Source of the DNA: Paracentrotus lividus
Taxonomy: Eukaryota; Echinodermata; Echinoidea; Camarodonta; Echinidae
Length of the DNA: 64,000 nt
Assembly (NCBI GenBank): GCA_940671915.1
Contig: CALNVZ010003435.1
Coordinates: 9,287,678-9,351,677, forward strand
Direction of reading: 5' to 3'
The notes beneath the pieces were generated by a model. That model had not been told where the DNA came from. It ran no database searches and saw only the letters and a program-made list of their open reading frames with translations. This document shows, piece by piece, positions 1-56,175 of this stretch. How positions within the stretch are numbered: the first letter of the stretch is position 1; each line of letters opens with the position of its first letter. A program made the translations under genes and the position numbers.

Positions 1-92
1 TCCTCTTTTTTATTATTATTATTATTTTTTTTGGGGGGGGGGAGGGGGGGGTGGGTCCGGGCCCTCTGGGCACCCTCCTGGATCCACGCCTG
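1..92. mobile_element. Truncated right end of a CAGNNGCGGATCC-type DNA transposon
   Basis: CTGGATCCACGCCTG (78-92) resembles the right end of the 5-bp-TSD family seen at 40257 and 58416. The rest lies outside the window, so the call rests on one end only. Positions 93-407 are AT-rich with nothing recognised. Confidence 0.3.
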
Positions 93-484
93 GTGTTTAT
101 ACAAAAAACGATTTTATTGAAAAATCTGGATTTGAGTAGATCATAACTTACGATTCACTTGATTTCGGAATTACATGTTCCACTTGCTCTTCCCGCCCAC
201 TTGATTTATTTTATCTTGTTTTATTTATTTATTTATTTTTTTACAGGAGTGTAACAATTGTCTTGAATGTTGTTTCGTTATTACGCATGTGCATTGTGCT
301 GCCCAAGGAAATGGGCGGCTCTTGCGTCCCAGCTTAACTTAACACGCGCCATTTATAATGAAAATGGTTTAATGGAAATATTAGAGAGATAAACAAATAT
401 TGAAGATTTGGAAGTTGAGAATCCATACTCATTCCTTTTTTTTTTTTCTTCTTCTTCTTTTTTTTTATTGATCTGTCATTTATA

Positions 485-485
<1 letters not shown>

Positions 486-530
<45 letters not shown>

Positions 531-545
531 TTTCTCTCGTTCCCT
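486..545. repeat. (CT)n microsatellite
   Basis: Near-perfect CT dinucleotide run. The open frame over it (408-689) is a product of the repeat. Confidence 0.9.
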
Positions 546-670
546 CTTTCTCCGCTGTCTTCGTATCTAATCAAGGAGGTTCTATTACCCTCTAATGACT
601 TTGGTCATCAGACTAACCTGCCTCTTCAGGACCTTCTGAATTATTCTGCTCTGAAACCTTCTGCGCACTA

Positions 671-1223
671 CAGAGTGAGTCAAAAATAATGTCCCATCAT
701 TTTGAAGGTGTCTTGTGAAAAGTATGAATATTTAATAATGGGTTTCATGATATGTCTTCGTAAAGTCATCCTTCTAGCATATGTTGGTACCATTTTCATT
801 TGGATCTTTGCCCGCATGACTGAATACCAGACAATCTTCTGAAGACGGTCAAATCTCACCTGCGCCAAGTGGCTGGATGAAGATTAAAAGCAAATGTTGA
901 CAGCAAATGTTCACCCCTCACACCCTCTCAGACTCTCTCAAACACACACACACACACCCACACGCACACACACCAATCCTCCCTCAAACAAACGCACATC
1001 GTCACACACGCACCCACCCACACACACACAGTAAACAATTCACAATGAAAATTCCCATTTGATGTTTTTTTTTTTTACCAAGACCATCACTGAATGTTTG
1101 GGACGTAGTAATTTCCGAACAACTGTTTGTGAGTGTGAGTGAGGGTGTGTATGTGTGTGTGTCTGTCTGTCTGTGTCTGTGTGCGTGTATTAGTGTGTGT
1201 GGGTTTCCTGAAGATGTGGGTGG

Positions 1224-1254
<31 letters not shown>

Positions 1255-1638
1255 CTGGTATGGATGAGATAGGCAGTGTGTGGTGTATATGTGTGTGGAG
1301 GGTGTATGTGGCTGTGTGTGGTGAGGATGTGGGTGTGCATGTGCTTTGTGTATGTGTAACTGAGGGTACGTGTGGGTGTGTGTGTTTGTGCGTGCACATA
1401 AGTAATAAATTCTCAATTTGTTCATTCTTCACCCAGCCACTTGGCGCAAGTGAGATCTTACCGTCTTTTGAAGATTGTCTGTTATTCAGTCATGCGTGCA
1501 AAGATCCAAATGAAAATGGTACCAACATATGCTAGGATGATGACTCTACCAAGACATATTATGAAACCTATGATTAGATATTTATACTTTTCACTAGACA
1601 ACTTCAAAATAATGGGACATTTTTATTGACTCACTCTG
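671..1638. mobile_element. TA-flanked fold-back MITE, ends CAGAGTGAGTCA
   Basis: The ends CAGAGTGAGTCAAAAATAAT and its inverse are flanked by TA on both sides (669-670, 1639-1640). Inverted arms of about 210 bp (671-886 and 1429-1638) are roughly 85-90% alike. The middle is filled with CA/GT microsatellite (about 940-1400). TA target and long terminal inverted repeats suggest a non-autonomous Tc1/mariner relative. Each arm happens to hold a 62-codon open frame of similar sequence. Confidence 0.85.
940..1400. repeat. (CA)n/(GT)n microsatellite inside the MITE
   Basis: Runs of CACACA on the left and GTGTGT on the right of centre, so the microsatellite itself is arranged as an inverted repeat. 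The Thr/His-rich frames on it are not genes. Confidence 0.85.
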
Positions 1639-1770
1639 TATATCTCAGCTGCTCCCACCCTCTCTCTCCTTCTATCCCTAAATATACTCCCCCCTCTGCT
1701 TCATCTTTGTATATCCCTGCACAGTCACACACTCCCTCTATTTCTTCCCTCTCTACATGTATACTATATA

Positions 1771-3136
1771 CACTCACTACTCACTGGTATTGCAACATGG
1801 TTAAAATGCTATATTTTTCAAGTTTACAAGTCTTTTATAATGTTGTCATTTGTTTCATGACTTTATTCACTGATAATCCCGACCTCCCCCAATTTAATTT
1901 TTTGGGGCCTTTGTCCTTTTGGCGCCCCCATGTTTCAGAAAAGCCCCTGTCTGGTTATTTGTTTAAAAATTGTCCGGGTCTGGTCATCTACTGCTCGCAG
2001 GAATGAAAAGGGGCAAGTCTCCTGTTTCAGAATATACAAAATTATTCGACAAATCTCTGGCCATGAATGAAATATGACAACATATAACAGACTTGTAAAC
2101 TTGAAAAATATAGCATTTTAGCTATAATATAGGGGAGAGTGGGGTTAGTTGGAACACGGGGTTAGTTGAAACATTGTAATTTTCTTTAACGGCTATAAAT
2201 ATATTTATGCAAATCTAACCTCAGGTTGATGCTACTGCCATCCACCACATTTTAGACAGCACACATGCTTCCAGCATCGTGAAGTTAGAAAGCAATGTTT
2301 GTTTTTTCACCTTCTGAGTAAATTTTGTCACTTTTACAAATGTTTTATTATCTCAGAGAAGATCATAAATTAAGTTGGCCAGATTTTGAGTATAGCAAAC
2401 AGTTATACCAAGCTACGAAACAAGGTTAAATAAATGGCATGTTGATGTCCCTCTTTTGTGCTGCAAGCTTACAAATGTCAAATGGGCCTCTGGGGTTAGT
2501 TGGAACATTTTGAACGGGGTTAGTTGGAACTTGTACTAAGTAAATAGGTTTCAGCTGAATAAAAAAAAAAAAAAATCATATAATTCATTGAAATGTTCCG
2601 AAATATTCCTATACATGTACATTAGTGCACATTGGACAATTTTATTTTGGTTTAAACAAATATATTGCAAAATGCTACTTCACAGGACTTCGGAATATCT
2701 GTACGTGAGTGGATGCTATCAAGTGTAATGAAACATGAAGTAAAAAATATAAAAAAAAACAATCTTTAATATTTTAATTGGATCAATAAAGCAAATTAGC
2801 TGAACCCATGCAGTAATGCTGTAGGTAGTTTAAAAATAATAATAAAGATACCATGCACAATGTTTCAACTTACCCCATACCATGTTCCAACTAACCCCGT
2901 GTGTGGGGTTAGTTGGAACACGGACATGGTCTTGTTAAAGATAGATTTTTTCCGGAACCATCACTAAGTTTAAGAATTTTATGGGGTACATTTGTAGCAT
3001 ACAGATATACATTCCAGCTGATTGTTTATTGTTTCTTGAAATAAATCCGCTTTTACGGACATTTTTGTGAAAAATGTTCCATATAACCCCGCTCTCCCAT
3101 ATGTTGCAATACCCTGATACCAGTGAGTAGTGAGTG
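1771..3136. mobile_element. TA-flanked fold-back element, ends CACTCACTACTCACTGG, interrupted
   Basis: Left arm from 1771 (CACTCACTACTCACTGGTAT ...) is matched by an inverted right arm ending 3136, TA on both sides. The right arm is split by the 968-bp element at 2132-3099; removing that element and one TA restores the arm. Its own length would be about 396 bp. Confidence 0.8.
2132..3099. mobile_element. TA-flanked MITE, ends GGGGAGAGNGGGGTTA, nested
   Basis: Ends GGGGAGAGTGGGGTTAGTTG and inverse (outermost right base changed), TA on both sides (2130-2131, 3100-3101). The terminal GGGGTTAGTTGGAACA motif recurs at about 2157, 2491, 2515 and, inverted, near 2890. No coding capacity. The motif style resembles the elements at 38646 and 56176. 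Confidence 0.82.
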
Positions 3137-4825
3137 TAGGCCTACTCCCTCCATTTCACGACTGCCGTTTGTCTTCGGTAGTTGACGCGAAATCTCTCTC
3201 TCTCTCCCCCCCCCTCCTCTCCTCTCTCTTCTCCCCCTCTTCTTCTCTTTCTCTCTCTTCTCCCTCTTTCTCTCTCTCTCTCTCTCTCTCTTATGTTGTT
3301 TCCGCATCATCATAATTATGTATTTCATTTATAAAGGGATTTGGTAATATTGTGGAGGCTCAATTTCGTAAGTTGTTATATTTTTATGTTTTGTTGTATA
3401 TTAATATAGAATATTGCAAAATGTGATGTTATCAGTAATACGATGACTGAATATCATCATCATTTTCAAAACTACACCCGGGTATGATTTCGTCTTACAC
3501 AGTCTTTAGTCTTTGGAGAAAAACCTCCACAAAGCTAATAAAACCATATTTACTAGATTAACCAGCAGACTTTAAAAAGACAATGACACATTTATATGAG
3601 AAAAATTAGTTTATTTCAAAAAAATCTATCATTAGTATAAAATTAAAATACACAATACTTTGAGCATGCAAATTTTATAATAAAAATTTCTATCGTATAC
3701 ATAAAAATAATTTGACTTGCTCTGAAACTATACAATACTATCTATTAGCAGCAACCGTGCTACATCCCCACAATAAAACAAAACAATGATACTGGTTTAA
3801 ATTTTGTTAAATAAGAAAAAAATATATAGTTCATAAATATTTCTCAATAAACTGAAGTCTTGGTTTGTTAACCGCAATCTTTAAAAAAAAATAGCTAAAT
3901 CAATATTAAGCGTGTAAAAGAGAATGTAGTTCCAATGTCATGTTCAAGTTTAAGTACTAAATGGCTTGAACGTACTCATGTACATTTAGGTATGTATATT
4001 CAATTATATGTAATAGTCATTTTATAGAAACAAAAATAACAGCATATCTTAATATTACAAAAAAAAAAGAAAATATAAAGAATATAGCTTGGGCTTAATT
4101 AAAAAGGCAATCTGCATTAATTTTTAAAGTGTGTGTTATTGAATCAATTCAGTAAAAAATTAGTTTTCGCACAATGACATCATCAATATTTCAGCATAAA
4201 AATAAGTAAATTGTAATCATTGTATGATAGGTAAGAGACCATGAGACATTGCACGGAATAGTACGAATTGAATTCCATCTCGGCAGCTGGACCCGCAACC
4301 TTTGAAATTTGACCCTTAGTCACCCCATATCAGATGTGTAATTTACTCTCTCTATATTTTCATAATCATAATTCAAGATATGCATCGCAGCGTAAATCAA
4401 AACCAAAACACCCTTTAGATATTTTTTTGTCACGTAAAATATTTCATAACACACCTACATTGCAGCTAAAAAGATGACAATTCATTTAGTTTCAATTCTC
4501 ATTTTCGTACAATCTTTCTAGCTAAACACACACCTGAAGGATTACACCTCAAAAATCCCAAAACAATAAACTTTATGTCATTCCACCACCACTTATGATA
4601 ATTATCCTGCGACTTTAATACCAAACTGTAACGTCTTACGCAACAATTATCTAAACAAACTCGTCTGCATTTACATTATAAAAACGAGCCATAGGCTTTC
4701 TTTTTGCTATCATCATCATCTTCACCGTCTCATCATGGCGATATTCTGACCACGATTTGTCTTTGTGTCTATCTTGAGTTGTGTCTTAAAGATCGAGAAT
4801 AAGAGAGAAAGAGGGTTTAAGCTTG
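3102..4825. other. 3' UTR and downstream flank
   Basis: Holds a (CT)n tract at about 3194-3292 and otherwise AT-rich unique sequence. I see no gene here apart from the presumed 3' UTR of the astacin gene. Confidence 0.4.
3610..3615 (-). promoter_or_regulatory. Candidate poly(A) signal of the astacin gene
   Basis: An AATAAA hexamer on the minus strand lies 1.2 kb past the stop codon. The 3616-4825 stretch is AT-rich, has no repeat I recognise, and is plausible 3' UTR. Other weaker signals cannot be excluded. Confidence 0.3.
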
Positions 4826-48102
<43,277 letters not shown>

Positions 48103-49683
48103 CTATTAGGAAAGAAGAAGAAAAGAAAAAGGATGTCAAGGTTATTTCATTTGACTTGACATACATAGGAATTTGCAAAAGACATGCACTACAGAGCACA
48201 TCATAATATAATTGGAAATTATGGGTGAAAAATAATACCAGTATAATAGGATCTAGCACAAAGAAATATGAGATCATGATTTAAGACAACCTTGGTTTAA
48301 AAAAAGTGATTTTCTAATCTAAATCACAGAAATCATATGCATATGTTCAACGATTCTTTCAGACATTAAGGTATGAATTTTATATATAAAAATAACTCTG
48401 AATAACATTTTAAAAGGGGGTAATTAACCGGTGTCAACGTCATCTTAAAAAGAAGAGGTCTTGTTGTTGTTTTTAGTTTTTACGGCGCTGTCATTTATAT
48501 TATGAATATTTACGGAACAAATAAATAACCTCCTTGAAATCTCTACATTTGAAATAGTGCAAGTTTATATCTTTTTCCTTGTCATGCTTGTTACACTTCA
48601 TACCTGTAAACTTTACACCCCTTTTTGTCAATTCAATTCAATACATCAGAATCATATTCACCTTTCGTGTCTAATGTTTGATAGGCATATATATATATGT
48701 ATGTATGTATGTCTAGAAAACTATATAATACTTAGCTAGCGACAAAAATCTTCTTTCAAAAATAACCGGGTAACAAAACTGCCACTTAAAAGTGCACGTT
48801 CGAAGATTTAGAAGTCAAAAAGTCAATGGATTCGAATAATCAAAGTGCAGAGTTAGAAATAAACCTACTATTAAATAAATCCCAAGCCGAAAGGGTTATC
48901 CAATGATACCCATCAAGATAATCGGATCAAAAGGGTATTTTCTCTTCAAAGCAAGATCCAGGTATATGAAAACTGTCTTTCCAAATCTGGGGCAGGATAG
49001 GAAGGAGAGATTGTGGAGGGTAGGTGCAAGGGAATAGATAAGATCAAGAAATGGGATTAAGTGAGGGGCTGTAGGCGGAGATATAACTTGAATGGGTCGC
49101 AATTCAAGATATTTAGGATTAACATGATCATGTTTTGTTAGATATCTTGCGTGCTTACGAACAAATAAGAGTATCCAGGTTGATATCGAGACTAAATATC
49201 AACGGGGTAAAGCCTGCCAGGCAGTGAAGGTGTGAATAAGGTAATTTTTACATCCATTTTATAAAAAAAATAAAGGGTGGATTATTATTTTGTAATGGAA
49301 AATGTATTTTTAACTTTTTTCGTGAGGGATTTAAGGAAGCAAGATCTAGAGCTTCATCGGGTTCATAAGAAGGTGAGAGACCGAATATTACTTCATCCTT
49401 TTAAATTTGTATGATACATGCTTCCCATAAAACATGTCACTAACTCTATTTTCATCAAAGGTGGATTTGGCGTCAATTTTGGAGTCGAGCTCTTCACGTG
49501 TATTTAAAAATGTATTCAGATGTTTTCTTTCACAATTATATTTTTTGTTATTTATTGGCCATGTAATGTTGAATTGTTATTTGCTGTTATGAAAATAAAG
49601 GAACCCTGTGGAAGGGGAAAATAAATTAAAAAAAAAATACTTCCCATCCCCTCTCTTCCTATTACCATTATTTGTTTCCCCCC

Positions 49684-49684
<1 letters not shown>

Positions 49685-49723
<39 letters not shown>

Positions 49724-49730
49724 TAGATAT

Positions 49731-49761
<31 letters not shown>

Positions 49762-49774
49762 CACACACACACAC

Positions 49775-49805
<31 letters not shown>

Positions 49806-49905
49806 TATATATATTATTATATAGGCGTACCTTTCTGTTTCTGCTACCACCTTAACGGCATAGAGCACTCTTCGATGAAAATCTCAACTGATTTCATACA
49901 CTTGG

Positions 49906-49952
<47 letters not shown>
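49685..49952. repeat. (CT)n, (CA)n and (TA)n microsatellite cluster
   Basis: CT run 49685-49722, CA run 49739-49773, TA runs 49776-49822 and 49911-49952. Their open frames are artefacts. Confidence 0.93.
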
Positions 49953-49957
<5 letters not shown>

Positions 49958-50029
49958 CCGTCATGGTAGAATCTTAATAGGTGATTGGTCTAAACCCCGT
50001 CATGTGACCAAAGTAGTTCCAACCAACGT

Positions 50030-50640
50030 CATGAATTGTGCAAAATGCACCTAATCCTGACATCTGACGTCACAAGCCGGAATATTCCCTTGAGCCGTGG
50101 ATAGTACCTGCGAATAGCCACGGCTATCAAACGATATCGAGTGATCGAAGCTAGCTGAGAGCAAAGACCCCATTTTCGTACACGTTTACGTTGCTGAACC
50201 CCCCCCCCCCCCCACAGCCTCGGCGGCTCCGTAGCCCCGATCGTGTGCTCGGCATGCCGTGACGTCGAAGTATCCACCTCTATGCGTGACGTAAGGTTTG
50301 TTTTGACGATGGTGCGCGTACGTACATACGTGACGCGACGCCCGTGACTCATCAAAATTTTGTTTACATTTTGATCGTATAGGCTAGACGGGATTTCTGT
50401 CATGTTTGCCGGAGAGTGCGTGCCTTAGCCTAGGATCATGCAGTGCAGTGACATGGATTATGGATAATTTTTACAAGTAATGTGTAAAGTAGTTTGGAGG
50501 ATCTGATGCATGAAGCAGCCGAGGTTTTCGTCTCGTCAATTCATTCAGGGAGTTCATTGTAAATGGCGACAGCAACGCTGTTAGTTTGTCAGGGTTTGAT
50601 CAGTGTTGTAGAAGTCTAACGTTAGTTACGCAGAACAAGA
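50030..50640 (+). promoter_or_regulatory. CG-rich candidate promoter / 5' UTR
   Basis: Unlike its surroundings this stretch has many CpG sites (for example CGTACGTACATACGTGACGC near 50316). It precedes a plausible first coding exon. A short upstream frame MATATLLVCQGLISVVEV with good start context (AAATGG) lies at 50563-50619. It could equally serve the minus-strand astacin gene, whose 5' end is missing. Confidence 0.35.
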
Positions 50641-50642
50641 AT

Positions 50643-50700
50643 ATGATTGAACTTAAGCAGAGGCCCTCAACTTTACAAGAAGAAGAGACCCAAAGGTCGG
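50643..50700 (+). CDS. Candidate first coding exon of an unidentified plus-strand gene
   Basis: ATG followed by IELKQRPSTLQEEETQRS and a strong donor TCGG|GTGAGTAA, phase-1 end. The frame is open upstream to a TGA near 50511, so this ATG is the first in frame. No downstream exon could be joined in the remaining 13 kb, and 19 residues carry no family signal. The call rests on the donor and the CG-rich upstream region. Confidence 0.3.
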
Positions 50701-50735
50701 GTGAGTAAACGCCCATTTATTATTCAAAATGTAAC

Positions 50736-50940
50736 TGTTTGTTAGATCTAGACTAGATCTAACTTAGGTCTAACGTTAGATCTATCTAGGTAGATCTAAC
50801 GTTAGGCCTAGACTCTATAGACCTCTAGTCTAGATTCTAGATCATTCAGATGCAGGGCAGGCCTAAACTAAAAGTTAGACCTCTATCTAACGTTAGACCC
50901 TATCTGGAGTAGATATCGGCGGCCTCTAACGTTAGATTTC
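50736..50940. repeat. TCTAACGTTAGATCTA palindromic repeats
   Basis: At least six TAACGTTAGA or TAGATCTA motifs, largely self-complementary, just after the candidate exon. Confidence 0.7.
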
Positions 50941-50981
50941 TAGAGATATAGAATCTTTTATTTCCGATGACGGATATAAAT

Positions 50982-51149
50982 CAGTTATATACGGCCTTCA
51001 GAGGTTTTGGTGAAACTATAGTCCCCTCACTGACGCGAATGCGACTATTTTCCTTCGGGGCTGCGCCCCTCAGGAAAAATAGTCGCATTCTTTGCGTCAG
51101 TTCGGGTACTATAGTTCCAACCACCCCCTCTGGTGCCCGTATATAACTG
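50982..51149. mobile_element. Hairpin MITE, ends CAGTTATATACGG
   Basis: Near-complete inverted repeat: arms of about 80 bp (AATAGTCGCATTC, CGTCAGT, ACTATAGT in both) around a GGGGCTGCGCCCCT tip. 165-170 bp. Target duplication not clear. Confidence 0.75.
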
Positions 51150-53340
51150 TTCAATATATATGTATATATACACGTCCATACACTTTCATGTTTCACATCC
51201 TCAACTGTAATTGTATTCATTGTATTATGTTCATTCGAGACTTTAAAAGTCGTTGATTATGATATTCCTAAGAAATTAAACACCTCAAAAAATTCATGAT
51301 CAGTTTGAAGTAAATTTCTTTCGAAATTAACGTATATAATCTTATTTATTTCACACTCCCTTGAATACAAGCATAAACATGATTTTCAAATTAAATTCAC
51401 AAGGAACGAAGTAAAGTACCAATCTCCTTGCATGTCCTCAGTCTCAACCTACTTGACCCATTATCCGAGTTGGCGCGAAGAAAAGGTTCCTAAATATTTA
51501 GGTCATGAAGCCAGATTCGTGAGAAATATTAAGAGCTTTCTTGGTTTGATCAAGAGGGATTAAAGAAAATTGCATTCTTAGATCGAGTTTCAAAATTATG
51601 TTCAAATCATGCCCTACGGTTAGATTTATGTTATTGCAAAAGCCATAGGCGTATGCAATCTACATGTATATTTTATTACTTATTTGTTTGATTAATCCGC
51701 CGACATAATAAATTCAAATATATCTTTTCTCCTTCTTTTTTTTTTAATCCGTAGCTGATTTTTCCTAAAGGTGAAAATGATGTCAGACAATATTATGCGA
51801 AATATGGGATAACAATTAACATGATCGATGAGCATTAATCGATTTTACTCATTTATTTTGGGAGGTTGGGCATGTTAGGGGGCGGCGCCCCCTCCCCCCT
51901 CCCCCCTCGATCCGTAACTTTGTACTAACCTATAGCACATTTGTTACGACTGACAGTTTTATTCCACGTCTCGTCAGGATTTTAAAGCTGACGTATAATT
52001 TTGGTAAATTTCAAAATGAAACATAGATTTTTTTTTTATTTTAATGTAGAATGAAAGATGATATGATAAAACAAATATCACTTTTTATCTGGCTCTTTTT
52101 TAATTAGCTAATTCTATGAAATATTAATTTGGAAGGCCTATTTTGTGGGGAATAATATCAATGTTCTAATGGTCAAAATCAAATTTTTACAAAGATTCAA
52201 CGTAAAAAAAAAAAATGATGCAATTGGCACTTATACCTTTCTTTATAGTTTAGGTGTATCAAAAGAGACAATTGATATTATTAAATCTTCCCAAACCCAT
52301 AACCCAGCTTTAAGGAAGAAATGAGATATGGTCAACGTATTACGATACTGATCGCAGTGTTGCTATATTCCTAGGCAGGAAACAGAGAGGTAACCTTATA
52401 CAAACTAGATGGTTTCCTTCTTTTGCAAATATAGATTTGTGGTATTTGAGGGTGACTGACTCCCAATAGCCATGCAAGCGTGCTATATAAAGTTTTAAAT
52501 TATGTCAATTTTGCTCAATCACTCAGCACAAGAACTGATCACCAGTCGTTCGTAAAGTCATTCGTAACTTATGAACGACTTGGTGAAACACAGCCCAGGT
52601 GAGTTTAGTTAGTCCTTGATACACGAAAGTTAACCTGTGCAGTAACACACGACCGGGTAAATAACAACAAGGAACGGATGGTTCTATTTTTCAAAATATA
52701 CATTATGATGCTCTCATAAAAGACGGATTGCCCAAATTACGATAAAATAATGTTACCATTGTGTATATTTTTATGCGGTTGCCACATTTAAGGGATACGT
52801 ACTAATTTGGACATTAGTTAGGACTGAGGTTTATGTCATTTTACGTTAGATTGGCGTTATTTATCCGGTATTGTCCGACAAAGTGATCCATTCGTTTCTT
52901 GTACGTTTCTTATCCGGCTGCCATGTGTGACAGCACCTTTATGCGAGGGAAATGACAAACCGAAACATTTACGAAGTATATGTCATAGATAAGAAAGTAG
53001 CAAATGCCACGGAAATCATGACCAAGGTGATCAGATATAATCTGCCTTTTTCTTGAAACCTCCCTTCCGAAGAAATTCATAGTCAATGTCACCTCATAAG
53101 TTTATGCGATACATTAGCATGAGGCCTAATCTTTGTTTAATTATTCCAGGTATTGCAATCGATAATCACACGTCCTATTCCTACTCATCATTCTTAGTTC
53201 TTATAAACACGAGATACATAATACCCCCAACGGGTAGTATATATTATCCAAAACTTGATCAAGGAAAAGGGCTGAATTCACTTAGCATGCTTAGTGGGGG
53301 CCAACGCATCAAGGCAGTCATGAGAGCTTATGTATAACTC
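51150..53340. other. AT-rich flank, nothing recognised
   Basis: No repeat family or coding signal that I can support. Confidence 0.4.
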
Positions 53341-53349
53341 AATATTATA

Positions 53350-53740
53350 AGTAAAAAGAAGTCGCATGCCTCAAATATGAAAATGTGAGGAAAATAGCCT
53401 TTAACCCCCCCCCCAAAAAAAAGGAATGGCATGACCTGACAACACCCTTTGTGACAACAGCCTCTATCATCATCCTTCTCCCCCAGCCCCCCCCCCCAAA
53501 AAAAAAAAAAAAAAAAAAAAACGCAAAGGGGCTCGGGGATCCACCCATTACCATGTTATGAAGCCGATGTATAGATCCACTTAACAAAAAGTCGCACGCC
53601 TCAAATAGGAGAATGTGGAGAAAATACCCTTTAACGCCCATCCCACCAACAACCCCAACCCCCACCCCCAAGAAAAAAAAAATTGAATAACATGACCTAC
53701 CTGTCCCCTTTGTATCAATAGCCCCCCCCCCTCACACCCA
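53350..53740. repeat. Twofold tandem repeat, about 231 bp
   Basis: AAAAAGAAGTCGCATGCCTC (53351) and ACAAAAAGTCGCACGCCTCA (53584) start two diverged units; both include TTTAACCCCC, long A runs and ATGACCT ... CCCTTTGT. Confidence 0.75.
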
Positions 53741-56173
53741 TTACTACGTAAAACTACTGTGATGTGACGAGAAATCTTCTTCGATGGAGAGGAACTGTTA
53801 CATCGCCATGACATAGGCCTACTTGAGGCAGCTGTGAATAGCATAAATCATCTCTAGATCAGGCTACTTCAAATATGAGTGGAACTTCTAAAGGATGATC
53901 ATTGGTGTCTATCAAAATCCTCAGGGAAAAAATGGACGTAAACCAACTTCATTTTCTTCCTTCCTTTTTTAAAAAATCAATTGTTGTCTTTAATTCAATG
54001 TTATACAATTATACGCGTACGATATTTCATCTCGATCACTGTCGATTGGCATTTAAACTACTAAAACAATGCGCATTGGTGTCTATCAAACTTATTTACG
54101 TGATATTTGAAACACTGGTCTATCATGTTTTATGAGAGATTAAAATTATTGATCTCCTCCAAGCGTAGGCGTACTCATCAGGTATTCATGTTCCTCTAAT
54201 GTTTTTTTTTTTCTTGGCTCTCATCATCCAATGTACATACTTCCGTATGGCTTCCCCTCCATGCTATTTCGGGCATGCCCAGTCTTCGGTGAGATTTTAA
54301 TGAACCTGAACCTGAAGGAAATGGTTTACCCTTAAAGGCCTGGGCACATTCTTTCACGAAAAGGGATACAGATTACGCATATAAATCTCGTCTAATATAG
54401 CTTAGTCTATGGATGAAATTGTTCTTTGGTAAAACGATATTAAAATATTATAGAAACAATAAGGAATAAATTAGATACTTCGAAATCAATTACCACATCG
54501 TGAAGTAGAGTACATGCATTCGCTAATCGCAACAAATTGTATCGACTTTCCAGCAGTGCTTCATGGGACTATCATTCTGGTTTTACCGACATTAATGAAA
54601 TCACTTTTCTTCCTTTTTCACACTTCTATACAGACTCGACACAAACATCAATACAAAAAAGATGTTAAAGGGTTCAACGACTATATAGGTCAATAAAGTA
54701 AAATTTCATAATATGGTCTACCCCATCAGCCCCTTCACAGCCTAATTTATTGTCGATCCATCTTTCATATTTTACTGAGAAGGGAATAGGAAGCATTGCA
54801 TAGTCGAATAAGCAGCTGTTGAAAACATGAATGAACGACCTCTGAGGGCGCGAGTCAGGAGAAGGGTTGACAAACATGCTCGACATAGACTCCTGGCAAA
54901 CTTACGACGTTGAATGATGTTGCAGCATGTGTTAAATACCTCGTGAAAGCCAGGACAGAGTCCCAGTAATGAAAAAAAAAGTGTGATGTTTTGCATTTGG
55001 GGGGATGAATATTGATTTAAAAGAGTGTACCGGAATTTAAACAAACAAACAAAAAAACTTCCGCGTCATACATTTGACAAAGGGTGACGAAATGGCTCGA
55101 CGATTATTGCCGAACATTGAAGAATGGTAGTAGCATGTTCTAAATATCTGACGAAGTTCAAGCCATATTATAACAATAATTATTTAAATACGGTGTGTTG
55201 TTCGATTAATTTACATGTAAAAACATCGTGTACCTGAAGTTCGATTCCCGGTAAGTTTGATCAAGGACGTTTTTTACGTCCATGGTGTGACACTAGCCTG
55301 GCGACTCTGTGTATTACTATATGGCAATCACAAATGTGTAGCATGTAGGCCTACTGTATATAAATAATACCAAATTAAATTCATGGTTATTAATCTATAT
55401 ACTTTCGTTTGCGTCTGTGATCAAGGTGCTCTAACATACATAATTTCATAAATACTAAATTTATCTTTCGGTCACTACGATCCAATTATTTTCAACACAC
55501 TACAGTTGTAGTGGTAGCTTTCCGGGCGTATAATTCTATGGATTCAATGCCCAATAATCAATATTCATAGTGCTATTATTTTAATGTGATTATTGGGAGA
55601 AAGAAAGGAGGAAGTATTTGCGAGGTGACTTTGGTTTTTGCTTTCAGTAAAGATTCAGCACATGCTTTGGATGAAGATATCACAACTGAAAGTGTGAATT
55701 GAAAACAGGTTTTGAGTGAATGTGGCCTTAGGTGTTAAAACATCACTTCATATATCAAAGTCACGTACAAATCACACATGTAATGCATTACCACCATCAC
55801 ATGCACCCCAAATTTATTCAAAACCCAAACAAAGTCTGAAACAGCTCTATATAGGGCCATCTGGACGTCATCATCCACAGACTCAACCACGGATTACCCG
55901 ACATCATGGCCACTCCAACGACCACGGAAACAACAATGCAGACGTCGTCAGAACTATACCATTTCCTGAAAATCATGCCCTTATTCAACAAGATCATAGT
56001 TCGGTAAATATTTTAAAAACACATCAGCATATTGATGACAATGCGAGACGTCAAATCGTGCGATCTTGGTTTTAGGACATGTAGGAGGTGATGAAAACAC
56101 AAAGCGTGTCAACGGAAGTCATTGACGCGAATGGATAGCGTCACTGGTTACAATTACGAGATCATGTGTTGTT
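53741..56173. other. Flank without supported genes
   Basis: A 119-codon frame (55716-56075) has no ATG start and no recognisable domain. A 28-codon Arg-rich frame at 54831-54917 is too short to call. Nothing else. Confidence 0.35.
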
Positions 56174-56175
56174 TA

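Noticed and set aside
1002-1535. Thr/His- and Cys/Val-rich frames
   Set aside because: CA/GT microsatellite within a MITE.
55716-56075. 119-codon frame on the plus strand
   Set aside because: Starts with GTG, no domain, and no donor or acceptor that would link it to the candidate exon at 50643.
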